This document shows, one piece after another, positions 37,471-47,589 of a stretch of 64,000 nt of DNA. The stretch comes from Glandiceps talaboti (Eukaryota > Hemichordata > Enteropneusta > Spengelidae): assembly GCF_964340395.1 (NCBI RefSeq), contig NC_135563.1, forward strand, positions 11,209,651 through 11,273,650, read 5' to 3'. Positions within the stretch are counted from its first letter, which is position 1. Every line of letters begins with the position of its first letter. Below the pieces are notes generated by a model. The model saw only the letters and a program-made list of their open reading frames with translations, was not told the origin of the DNA and searched no databases. The translations under genes and the position numbers were made by a program.

Positions 37471-37589
37471 TAATTAAACAGCAAGGATTACACTGGGATG
37501 AATAGAGAATATTGCTGATAGTATGTAGTTGTAGCACAGCTTGAGACAGGCTAAGAGATACAGTTGTTAGAAGTCGTTGTACCTCCGAA

Positions 37590-38008
37590 CTACCGTAGCT
37601 ACCGTGGCCGACAAATCGGTCTTCTAATTCAAGTGTCGGTCTTCTAGTTCAAAAAACCGGTCTTCTAATTCAAGTGTCGGTCTTCTAATTCAAGTGTCGG
37701 TCTTCTAGTTCAAAAAACCGGTCTTCTAATTCAAGTGTCGGTCTTCTAGTTCAAAAAAACGGTCTTCTAATTCAAGTGTCGGTCTTCTAGTTCGTGTCGG
37801 TCTTCTAATTCAAATGTCGGTCTTCTAGTTCAAGTGTCGGTCTTCTAACTCAAGTGTCGGTCTTCTAGTTCAAGTGTCGGTCTTCTAACTCAAGTGTCGC
37901 GTCCGTCTTCTCATTCAAAAGTTTTCTATACTACCGGTTTTTTGAACTAGAAGACCGACACTTGAATTAGAAGACCGGTTTGTCGTTATCGGCCACGGTA
38001 CCGAACTC
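37590..38008. mobile_element. fold-back element made of about 15 tandem 20-bp units
   Basis: From 37615 to about 37920, about 15 units of GTCGGTCTTCTAATTCAAGT alternate with variants having TAGTTC, TAACTC or a poly(A) tail (TTCAAAAAACCG). At 37931-37980 two units return in inverted orientation. The outer flanks also pair (CTACCGTGGCCGACAAA near 37598 with the complement of CGTTATCGGCCACGGTACC near 37983). So it is an inverted-repeat element whose left arm has expanded into a minisatellite. No coding frame. Confidence 0.75.
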
Positions 38009-38904
38009 ATTACACGCATGTACACGTTTTCGTTCATATTCTCTATTGGCAATCTACTAGTATTTTGAGGGCGCCCTGCTGGAGATGGTGAGGACAAAGA
38101 TCAGCTTCACTGTACATGCGCATGAACGGTAAGCAATATTTGAGGTTGGTCTATAATATTGTGAGGCCGTGTTTCCGCATATGAAAATATACCAAATTGG
38201 GGTAAAGTGGACGCTAACTTGGTGAGAGAGAAATTTGTGCTAGTTGCCCATTAATTATTTGGCATATGATTCAAGAAAGACACGATATTTTAGTAGATAT
38301 AACCGTATTTTCAATTTAAATTAACATTGCGACATTTGCCTATCTGTACCTACACATATATGTATTTCCAATAGGCCTTTCCAAATTTGCCATGGTGGGG
38401 CTCTACTTCTTGTCTGTGTGTACCTTGGGGGTATATTTGGCATATGTTACTTGGTTAACCATCGAGCACTGCTGCTTTCCTCGATGTCTGAACAATACGA
38501 TAACATCCCTGATTTACACTTCTTGACAGAATACCAAGGGACAAACCTCTTAAGAAACGGTACTATGAGGTGATGATACCCCCAATTTGAGCGAGGGAGG
38601 TGTATTCTCAATTTCCTGTTTGCAGTCTGGAATGGCCTATTCTGTTGCATTTGACCCTTGACATCTACCCCAGTTGAAACTACTAACAGTACTAACAATA
38701 GTGGTGTAACCTATGACTACCATAAATGTAACCTCCAAATGATTGTTACAGTACTGCTCCAACAGGTGGTACGATTTTGTGAATGATAATTTGAGTGTGT
38801 AGTTAAACGATGGGTATCATGTGATGATCACATGACACAGCCACTAACACAGTAAAATTTTGGTGAGGCATGTCTGATATTTTTATATTTTGCATTAAAT
38901 AGAT

Positions 38905-41472
38905 ATGGCGGATTTCACATTAGATATGGAGCAAGATGCATTTGGAGAAGCAATGGAAGATGCATTAGCAAGTGGAAATGCAGATATTTTCTTATCTGTG
39001 GTGAAAAGATCAGGCAATGCTAATCTGACGGATAGGATAGGATTCTCAGCATTGTATGGCGCCATCGTCTATTTACGATCGGCTACTTTGGTCAAAACGT
39101 TGTTAAATATGGGAGCAGATGCTGACTTTACAAGTCCAATAAAAACTGGAGCTCTTCACGAAACGATAGCGAACATTCCAGAGGAAGACTGTTTTGAGGT
39201 GATGAAAATATTGATGGAGAAAGGCTCAAACCCTAACCAAACAGACAACTTTGGTCGAACGCCGCTGCATGTTTTATGTGAGGTACAAAGCGAACCACAC
39301 CATTTACAAGTCATGAAGCTTCTGATAGAGATGAACGGCGATCTTGAAGCAGTAACTAGATCTGGAAAGACACCTCTGCACTATGCAGCAAAGAAGAGAA
39401 ATTTGAATGCAGTGAAACTATTGATAGAAAGTAGTGCCAACACTTCAGCCAGAGACTTCCTTCAACAGACCCCTCTGCATTTGTTGATACAAGGGGGGTT
39501 ATTGAAAAGTTTCCAGATTCGCAGTGATCCTCCAGCATTTGATACTGCTGTAGAAAAAGGTTTGTTTCTCGAAGCAGTCAGGGAAGGGTGTCATGAGTTC
39601 TCAACACGTATGCTAGCAATCAGAAATGCAATGGATACAGAAGAGAACGTAAGAAAGGAGTTCTATCTGGAAATCCTGGAAAAGACGCAAGAATTTCCCA
39701 ATTTCCCAGTTTCATGGTGGGGTGCAAACCTTTCATATCAGAAACAGATTGAAACAGACTATGATGAGCTGGTTCTAATCCTGTTGAAACATGGTGTTGA
39801 TGTGAATGCGAAGGATATTGCACGACGTACAAGTTTACACATAGCAGTAGCTAGTGGTGACTTGAAATTGGTGGAAGATCTTATAAGTGCATCTGCTGAC
39901 GTGAATGTCCAAGATACTGATGGGAACTCACCTTCTCACCTCGCTGTCATCATGGATAATTTGGAACTCATAAAACCCATGTTAGTTGCCAGCTGGAAGG
40001 ATTGTAAGAATGCTGATGGATGCACAGTAAAGGATATTCTTTCCAGGCAGGAAAAACAGAGTGAAAGAATCAATGCCATCTTAGAAATCATCAATGATAG
40101 AGGGGAAGTTGAACCAGTTGATTATAAGCAAGAGGTTCAACTTGAAGTAGATGCTATCAGAAAGAACTTAGACTTAAGCAGTGCAATAATTCATGAAATG
40201 TGTGACTCCAAAGACAACATTCTAAACAGTTACAAGGAAATAACCAGCAAACTTGCAGCTGAGAATGTCATCAATTTGAAAGATCTTGAAGCTCTGTGCA
40301 TTGGAGAAATTCACTTCCAGCCATCTGATGTCTGTGGTAGTCACTGTGGAGAAAAATGTCAAATCGGAAAGGGTGTATTCAATCTAGCAAAAAACTTGGT
40401 CAAGGAAATTGAGATGATGGATCCACGCTTCAAACTGGAAATCTTGTTGACAAGCAGTACAGCAGAGAAATGTAAAGTAGGCTTTCCAGACGAATTTGAC
40501 ATTATGCTAGAATTGAAACAGCTGGAAAATGAATGTCAGATAATGATGGCTGAAGAAAGTATGTGCAATGTTAAGGTGTCAAGCAAGATGGCGGACCAGT
40601 GGGTAGAATTTATTGACTCAAATGGCATTCTCAACCCACGGAAACTACGCGAATATTTTAATTGTCTGGTTTGGATAGCAGGATGCAGGGTTAAAAGGTC
40701 ATTGCATTTTGGTTTTACATATCGCACATGTCCTTACATATGCCCAGGATGTGCACTGAATTCTGATATCATAGAAGGGTGCCGAAAGTTTGGTAACTTC
40801 GTCAGCCGAACCAGTGTAGGGACAAACCTACGACTGCTCTGGAGTGGTGAGCAGTACCAATCCATTGAGATAGACGTGGATTTTGTACTGGCTGTAAAAT
40901 TCAATCAGCAGGCTCCAAATGCTCGCCGACAACTACCGCACAGTGTACCATCAATGGAATTCCACCATGTCATCCCAAAAGGGTCTGTATGGCGAATATC
41001 CTTCTCTATTACAGAAATGCGAATGTTGTGCAGCCTACCTGAGCGACAACTGAATTGTTATAGATATCTAAAAATCATCAGAGACCTGTGCCATCCCATG
41101 ATGCCATCCTATTGTCTCAAAGTAGCATACATTCGATATGTCTCCAACTTTTCCACCATTTCTGAGTGGGACGCAGTGTCTGTTGGTGTTCATATGGACA
41201 GTGTCTTAGAAATGGTAAATTCTGGCAAAATACCATTGTTTTTCTTAGAGGCTGATATGTTGAACGAGTATCCATTTCCTACCAGAGAAGAAAGAGAGGC
41301 AGATGTAGCTCTACGTGGAGAGCGCCATCACACGATGGGGCGTTCTCATAGTGATGTGACGAGTCCAGAAATTCTACAGTGGGTGTCAACAAAGCTGAAT
41401 TGTAGGCTTGTTAAGTATGTTCCCCTTCCCCTACCGATGAAATCAACAGATGCCCTTCCAAGATATCTGTAG
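38905..41472 (+). CDS. ankyrin-repeat + Mab-21/cGAS-like nucleotidyltransferase protein
   Basis: Intronless 855-codon gene. Residues about 46-200 and 285-372 hold some eight ankyrin repeats (for example GRTPLHVLCE, GKTPLHYAAKK, RRTSLHIAVASGDLKLVEDL). A helical linker fills about 400-470. Residues about 475-800 are a Mab-21/cGAS fold. LLTSSTAEKCKVGFPDEFD (513-532) aligns without gaps to the human cGAS GS...EFD segment; the acids are E530 and D532, and the third is D659 in EIDVDFVLAV. All three metal ligands are thus present, while the first glycine of the GS motif is serine (S517-S518). The C-terminal lobe has SVWRISFSITEMRML (cGAS ETWRLSFS) and a C-terminal SYCLKVAYIRY helix. The cGAS zinc-thumb cysteines are absent; C609-C613-C616-C626 and C477-H480-C481-C485 are other possible metal sites. 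cGAS-like receptors make cyclic dinucleotides on sensing nucleic acid; activity here is inferred. The ATG follows an acceptor-like AAATAG. Confidence 0.92.
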   Translation: MADFTLDMEQDAFGEAMEDALASGNADIFLSVVKRSGNANLTDRIGFSALYGAIVYLRSATLVKTLLNMGADADFTSPIKTGALHETIANIPEEDCFEVMKILMEKGSNPNQTDNFGRTPLHVLCEVQSEPHHLQVMKLLIEMNGDLEAVTRSGKTPLHYAAKKRNLNAVKLLIESSANTSARDFLQQTPLHLLIQGGLLKSFQIRSDPPAFDTAVEKGLFLEAVREGCHEFSTRMLAIRNAMDTEENVRKEFYLEILEKTQEFPNFPVSWWGANLSYQKQIETDYDELVLILLKHGVDVNAKDIARRTSLHIAVASGDLKLVEDLISASADVNVQDTDGNSPSHLAVIMDNLELIKPMLVASWKDCKNADGCTVKDILSRQEKQSERINAILEIINDRGEVEPVDYKQEVQLEVDAIRKNLDLSSAIIHEMCDSKDNILNSYKEITSKLAAENVINLKDLEALCIGEIHFQPSDVCGSHCGEKCQIGKGVFNLAKNLVKEIEMMDPRFKLEILLTSSTAEKCKVGFPDEFDIMLELKQLENECQIMMAEESMCNVKVSSKMADQWVEFIDSNGILNPRKLREYFNCLVWIAGCRVKRSLHFGFTYRTCPYICPGCALNSDIIEGCRKFGNFVSRTSVGTNLRLLWSGEQYQSIEIDVDFVLAVKFNQQAPNARRQLPHSVPSMEFHHVIPKGSVWRISFSITEMRMLCSLPERQLNCYRYLKIIRDLCHPMMPSYCLKVAYIRYVSNFSTISEWDAVSVGVHMDSVLEMVNSGKIPLFFLEADMLNEYPFPTREEREADVALRGERHHTMGRSHSDVTSPEILQWVSTKLNCRLVKYVPLPLPMKSTDALPRYL

Positions 41473-41799
41473 CTGTTGTACGTCTTTCTCGTTTGAACAA
41501 ACAAACAAACAAACAAACAAATGAATGAATGAATGAAAGAACAAATGAATGAATGGTTGCATTGAGTAATTCAGAACCCTTCCTTTCCATGCACTGACAT
41601 TTAAGACCACACATTGACCAAACTGTCTGCCATCGTTTTTAGTGTAGCAAGAGTACATTCTACTTTTCTCTGACAACTGTACCATAAACAAATTGGTTAC
41701 AACTCACTCATAATGCAGATAAATGAGGAGAGGGTTGCATAATATGGAAGTTACTCATTTCAAACCTAAACATGGAGCACTAAAAGATAAGCTGGACTA

Positions 41800-42021
41800 G
41801 TATGATGATGATGATGGTGGGGGTGGTGGTGATGATGATGATGGTGGTGGTGGTGATGATGGTGATGTTGGTGGTGATGGCGGTAATGGTGGTGGTGGTG
41901 GTGGTGGTGGTGGTGGTGGTGGTGGTGGTGGTGATGGTGGTGGTGGTGGTGGTGGTGATGGTAATGGTGGCGGTGGTGGTGGTGGTGGTGGTGGTGATGA
42001 TGATGATGATGATGATGATGG
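41800..42021. repeat. (GGT)n/(GAT)n trinucleotide array
   Basis: About 220 bases of GGT and GAT triplets, mixed at the ends and pure GGT in the centre. The methionine/valine frame through it is not a gene. Confidence 0.95.
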
Positions 42022-42774
42022 TGAACCGAACTATATTATTTCAGCCACTCTTCTTTGAAATGTATTAAATGAAAATTACCTATACTATGCATTAGCTGTT
42101 GTCTAGTGGATACCACAAGCTTAAAGTATTGGGTCAAATGACGAGTATCTAACAGTAAAGTGTCACTTTATAACGAAATGATGAAAACAAATTTTTTTTT
42201 AAACTTGGCGATTTCAACCTACCAATATAGTGATTTTTAAAAAATCTAACATTGTGCCAGAATTTGAAATGTCCATAGATATGGTATGTACAAATTATGA
42301 TAAAGTAATATTGGGGTTTGTAATGCTTTGTTTACTCTCAAGCTCTTGACTGTTCATCTAGGTTTTATGTCACGGCATACCTGTTGATGAAGCATACTCA
42401 GGCAGTTTTGATGCAATAGGTGATATGACAATTGTATTATACGTACAATCATGTACTATAGACTGACCCATGCATAACCAACGCCAACCAGTCGTAAAGG
42501 CAAAATGGGTTGCCATCCCCAAAGCAATGGCATAGGAATATTTGAATATCACTTCACCACCCTTTGCAATGTTTAAAAACATGTTCAGTGCCATAATTAC
42601 TGTACATTGTATCAATTATAAATTCAAAGACCCAAGAATTACATTGCATTGACATTAATAATGAAACTGGTGACAGTATGTGAGTGTGAAAGGGAGAGGA
42701 TAGGAAGGAGAAGAGAGAGGGTTTGGCGACTTGAGATTGAATAATGATAATAATGTATGTGTGAATATCGTTCG

Positions 42775-42777
<3 letters not shown>

Positions 42778-42864
<87 letters not shown>
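42778..42864. repeat. (CT)n microsatellite
   Basis: A pure CT array of about 85 bases, preceded by TTCG repeats. Confidence 0.97.
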
Positions 42865-42869
<5 letters not shown>

Positions 42870-43369
42870 CGGGTAAGGACATAATAATTTTCTAAACATT
42901 TCATGGTTGTCTGAATTCTCCAGTGCGGAATTTATTCTGTGCAGTTTAAATTATTAAAAATAATGGGACGTCCATCTAGTGTAGTTCACTCAATGTCGTC
43001 TTGCCAAATTGTTTACTTCTAAAATGTACCGTGTTGCCACCCGTTCTTGATCCGAAAAGAATAACTACACGAATTGTCATTAGCATCGGTCATAATCGGC
43101 AGCAATAGTAGATAGGTAAATTATTGTGCATTGTGACTGCTTGAAATCGTGAAAGTAGCGTCCAGCGTGGGGATAGGGGTGGTCCAGGAGTGGTCCCATA
43201 GGAATGTGATGGGGATGTGCCAGCAAAACTTGGTCCTTGTTTTTCTATTCGCATGTGCCAACTGTATCAATCTCCAAGCAAGTAAAATGCCACATCCTCA
43301 CCCAACCCCGGACTAGGGCTAGACCCGCAGGCAAAAAGGAGTAACTAAGACAAGTATAATTTGCATCCA

Positions 43370-44047
43370 CTAATCCAGTTTCTTATATGTTCCTGTCATT
43401 CCTCCCATCGTGGAGGCGTCGTCCACTTCCTTCTTCCCCAAATCTGACCGTTTTAATCCGTAGTCTTTCATGGCAAGAAATTCGTTCTCCTTCGACAGAA
43501 CATATTCTCCCCATTTGGCGGCGATGTCATCGATACAGGACTCTGTTCCACCGTATTCGGTTGGTAGGGTAGCTGATGAAATTTGCTGGTGAAGTGTCGT
43601 CATGTCCTCACCATGTACATGCATCTGTCAATAGATACAATCATAAAGCTAATATAGCTAATCTCATGTCATAAATAAGAATAGCATAGATCTATAATCT
43701 TAGTAATAGCATAACCTAGATAAATTATGAACTTACCCGTTTCTTTATTTTTTCTTTCAAAAATGGTTTTATAATAGCATATACACCGTCGAAGAAACCC
43801 GACTCGTTAACAAAGTTCATACTTTTCATCCTTATCGGAATAGTGTCCTGTATAAATGAAAATACGTGTAATCATTACGTCATACAATGGTAGATCTACA
43901 ACAATGTTCGACCAACTGTATCTCTTAGACTATCTCAAGCTGTGCTGAAACTACCTACTGGCAGCAATCAATCAATTAATCAGTCAGTCAGTCAGTCAGT
44001 CAGTCAATCAATCAATCAATCAATCATTCAGTCAATCAATCAGTCAG

Positions 44048-44084
<37 letters not shown>

Positions 44085-45479
44085 GTAAATTGTGGAACAT
44101 TAACGACCTGATTCATGATCGGTGCTGCTTTCATCGCCACTCGTGGTCCTAACTGTGCCATGTGTTGGAAAGTAAAACCCTCAAAGTCTGAAATATCGGC
44201 GATACCATTAATTTGGGTCTCTTCATCACGTAGAAGGAGGTCGAAGGACATCATTGCAGATTTCAACATATCCCAGATACTGTATTCCTTCACGTTCCAT
44301 TTACCTGTCATTGGAAAAGTCAGTCGTTTTCATTTTGGTTAGTTTCATGAGATTTTGTTTTTTTTAGTTATACTTTTTTTGTTTTCTCTTTATATTAAAA
44401 CTGGTGAGGTCGATGACATCCACACAACAGATTATCCAGTCACAAATGTGAAATTAATGTTGGTTCGTTTGTCCAAGACCAGCAGATTAGGGCCAACATT
44501 TGATATTACAGACATAGAACTGATGACGGCAAATATTGCTGTGTTTTGTAGAAAATCTGACGTACAGACAGAATAAATTCATTAAAGGGATACAGGCTGA
44601 GTCCCCCGTAACTTGGTATTTGTGTATCTTTGTTTCATATTGAATGTATAATAAATGTTTGTGTGCATTGACCTCAGGTAGCAGTGTGGCCACATAGACT
44701 GTGTCACTTTAATATACTATAATAATAACAATAATAATAATAATGATAATAATAATAATAATCTTAGATTTTATATAGCGTTTTCCCACAATATTACCCC
44801 TGACTCGGATCTATATTGGCACAACCGCCCTTTACACTTCCTCAACTCCCTTGGGATCATACAATCCACTGCAGCCTTTATAAAAGCATATTAAAGCGAA
44901 TTAAAGCATTAACATTTCAACCTCTATCCTACCAGGTGCCCAATTATACAGCTGAGTGGAGTGTGTCGTGGTTCAAATCTTGCCCAAGGACTTTAGCTAC
45001 TCAGAAACAAACGGCAGCGATGGGAGAATCAAAGCCTGCCACTCTAACCATTCGCACATCATGACTCCACTAGTATAGTATACTGTATAGTAATTAAATC
45101 AACCGTTACCCATCCTCATGACGGTCACCTTTCTCCCTTCCTGGTCTCGTTTAGGCAATACTGTCATCGCTCCGTTGTCAAACATCTCCTTAATACTTGA
45201 CGGTCTGTAATCGTCGTAAATTTCTTCCATATCCGTTCTCATTTTACACCAGTTTTCTAACAATTTGAACGCCCTGTCGACTTCAAACTTCCGAGCACGG
45301 AGAAAACCAAGTAAAAATATAACATCAGTAGGACACGTCATGTCGGGTCGAGCTCGTAACATTTCGTACATTTTCTTCAAACCCGCATTTCGAGTTTCTG
45401 GTGTCTCGTTGAGCTCTTTCTTAGCCTTCTGCTGCAGTTCGGGGCTCAAGGTACACACATAGGCAGTAGGGTCAGCCAT
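43370..45479 (-). CDS. CRAL-TRIO lipid-transfer protein, paralogue A (alpha-TTP-like)
   Basis: Sec14-like cytosolic carrier of the alpha-tocopherol transfer/clavesin/CRALBP group; such proteins hold one hydrophobic ligand in a gated pocket. Exons: 45110-45479, 44108-44304, 43737-43847, 43370-43624; phases fit and give 310 residues. The CRAL-TRIO N-terminal helical domain is about residues 30-90 (DVIFLLGFLRARKFEVDRAF). The lipid-binding domain is about 110-255, with ISDFEGFTFQHMAQLGP, RMKSMNFVNESGFFDGVY, IIKPFLKEKIKKR and LPTEYGG (246-252). The tail of about 55 residues after this is longer than in vertebrate alpha-TTP (278 residues). The ligand is not known. The CAAAATGG context and the preceding CTGTAG are shared with paralogue C, suggesting a conserved 5' UTR acceptor. 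Intron 1 contains a SINE and intron 2 a CAAT/CAGT array. The first 260 bases of exon 1 are almost identical to C; the rest is not. Confidence 0.94.
43963..44080. repeat. (CAAT/CAGT)n array in gene A intron 2
   Basis: Mixed CAAT and CAGT tetranucleotides starting about 28 bases past the exon 2 donor in the sense direction. Confidence 0.95.
44718..45067 (-). mobile_element. tRNA-derived SINE, copy 2, in gene A intron 1
   Basis: Read on the minus strand it runs from ATGATGTGCGAATGGTTAGA to a (TTA)n-type tail at 44718-44762. It shares with the copy at 26430-26762 the core GTCCTTGGGCAAGATTTGAA, CAGCTGTATAATTGGGCACC and the end segment before GCTATATAAAAT. It lies in the same orientation as the host gene. 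Confidence 0.78.
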
Positions 45480-45677
45480 TTTGCTACAGGTACAAAATTA
45501 ATGATAATAGTTAAATATGTTACTAATTCAAAAAATCACAGTTCCTTCTTCTGAGCTGGAATGTAGACACAATTCCTGTTTTTAAATACCAAGTTTATAT
45601 TATTTTGATAACACCGCCATGAAAATAGAAACTTTCAATGATTAATGGTTAAAATTAGGTATATTCTCCATCTAAAT

Positions 45678-45717
<40 letters not shown>

Positions 45718-47589
45718 TACATACATACATACATACATACAATTTTGCAACCATTTTTTAAATACACTCATCACATGTTTTCGCAGATCCACCTCCATTA
45801 CCCGATTGTTATACGAAATACACCCGTACTTTCATCTTGAAACCCCAAAACTACGAGGAGTCAAACCCCAGACCACTACAGAAGTTCACTCTAGTGGTTT
45901 TTGGCACAATGCTAGGATGAGTGACTTACCACACTCCAGATCCAACTTATGCGGATTCTTTGTATGGTGATCGCCGTGTTCACTGATCAACCGGCACTGT
46001 CGTATATTCAATTCTGAATCAACTGACTGGTGTGTGTGATACAGTTTTTGAGTCATCGAGTTGTAGTTTAACTTTCGACCTCTAGACTACTCACCCCTCT
46101 CAAACGGACGTCCTTGCACAGTTCACGATGTACTAGTTAAAACGGTAAATGTATCACAGCTACACGTGATATCGATAAAAGATAACACGATACAGATATA
46201 ATGATGCAGATAGTCGGTGTAACCATAGACCCTACACGTATAGTGTAACACGTAATCATATGCATGACATTGTGAAAAATGCCAAGCAGGAAAAAATGGA
46301 AACTGTTATGGCCCTCTGTGTTTTTTGAATATCTGAACACCCAGTCTACATAAGTTAGCATCACATACCAATGTCGCCATGAAACCTGTATGCAAATCTT
46401 ATTATCGTTACTTAGCAACATCCGAGACGATATTGTATATTGGTGGCCTGGCAGACAGATACAGAGCGAAGAACAAGTATATATATAAGATGTGATGGGG
46501 CGGGGGGGGGGGGTAATGTAAAACAACGGACGACATAAGATACATTCAAAATATATCTGGAGGAAGATTGACGTGATCTATGACAGAAACTGACATTCGT
46601 ACTATATTTTAGAACTCCGTACTTATAAAAGTTTTTATCATCCTACCGTCTCTCAGTTCGTCCGTTTTCATATTCTCTGACCTCTATATAATATCTCCCA
46701 TCGTAATCTCGCACATTTTCTCTATTTCTCCACTTTATTTTATAATTCTCATCCGGTGCATATTTGGGGAAATTACAGGATTTACATTATTGATTTAGTC
46801 ATAGTTTAAAACTCCCAGCTGAAATATTTCTTTAAAACTTGTTAGATATACTAACTTACTCGTAATATCGTACACCCTGAACAGTATTAAATCCCGTGTG
46901 GGTAAACATATTTGTGTAGAAGTACATATAGTTTCGTGCAATATATCCAATGAAATTGATTTTTTGGGGTCCACACCCAAAAATCAGCGCCCCCCCCCCC
47001 CAATGAATCACGATTTCAGTATATTGCTATATTACTTATAAAAAAGACCTCTAGTTGACATGTACAATATCTAATTACTGGTATTTTAATAATATTCGGT
47101 GAATATATTATTGGTGTCGGAATGAAAAAAAAACCACCCCAGTTACAGCTAGAGTAGATTTCAGATACACATTTCCTTTGTTTGGCCAGATTTCCACTGG
47201 TTCCAATTTCCGTATACCATATACCATGACTCAAAATAGACAGTCCATTGCAGACTATAGTTTACATCTTACAAAACTAGCTACCCATCGGACCTTGTAA
47301 ACCACCAAAATTGTATACATACATGTATTCCAATAGTCATTATCAGCTTCCATTATACTCTTTGGCCAGTGAGGTGATTTTCCTTTCGCTCTTAAGTTCA
47401 CACATGCTGATTACAAAATAGTGCATATTTTAAATATTTATTGAATAACAAATACAGCAATGTACATGGGATTTTCATATAATATCTCTCTATTTTTTGT
47501 GGAAAGAAATTATATTTCTTCCCCTTCTGACACTAGAATAAGGGTGAATTAGAATGATCAAATTAGGGGAAATAAACTTGATCGCATCA
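45480..47589. other. spacer between CRAL-TRIO genes A and B
   Basis: Contains (CA)n/(CATA)n at 45682-45740, poly(G) near 46501 and poly(C) near 46987. TTTATT at 47437-47442 is a likely poly(A) signal for gene B. A 129-codon minus-strand frame at 46137-46526 has no recognisable domain and a compositional bias I do not trust. Confidence 0.6.

Larger units (their letters stand above)
35451..38904. other. repeat-rich intergenic block
   Basis: No intact gene. It holds an apparent insertion at 35864-36921 with GC-rich repeats, a duplicated ATP-grasp fragment split by a hAT-like MITE (37128-37470), and a fold-back tandem element (37590-38008). The segment 38009-38904 is AT-rich; an 83-codon frame on the minus strand at 38447-38698 is not convincing. 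The ankyrin gene ATG follows an acceptor-like AAATAG at 38902, so a 5' UTR intron may lie here. Confidence 0.6.
41473..43369. other. intergenic microsatellite-rich stretch
   Basis: Contains (CAAA)n/(TGAA)n at 41498-41555, a (GGT/GAT)n array at 41800-42021 and a (CT)n array at 42778-42864. TTTATT at 42931-42936 is a candidate poly(A) signal for the minus-strand CRAL-TRIO gene A. Long frames here are low-complexity artefacts. Confidence 0.8.

Noticed and set aside
37612-37920. Regular 20-bp repeats that might suggest a CRISPR array
   Set aside because: The units are contiguous without unique spacers, part of an inverted element, and the genome is animal.
38447-38698. 83-codon minus-strand frame with a signal-peptide-like start
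   Set aside because: No family resemblance and no neighbouring exons; a lone hydrophobic start is weak evidence.
41802-42068. 88-codon methionine/valine frame
   Set aside because: Translation of the GGT/GAT trinucleotide array.
46137-46526. 129-codon open frame on the minus strand
   Set aside because: Hydrophobic and cysteine-rich by composition only, no domain, no splice-site support, in a repeat-containing spacer.
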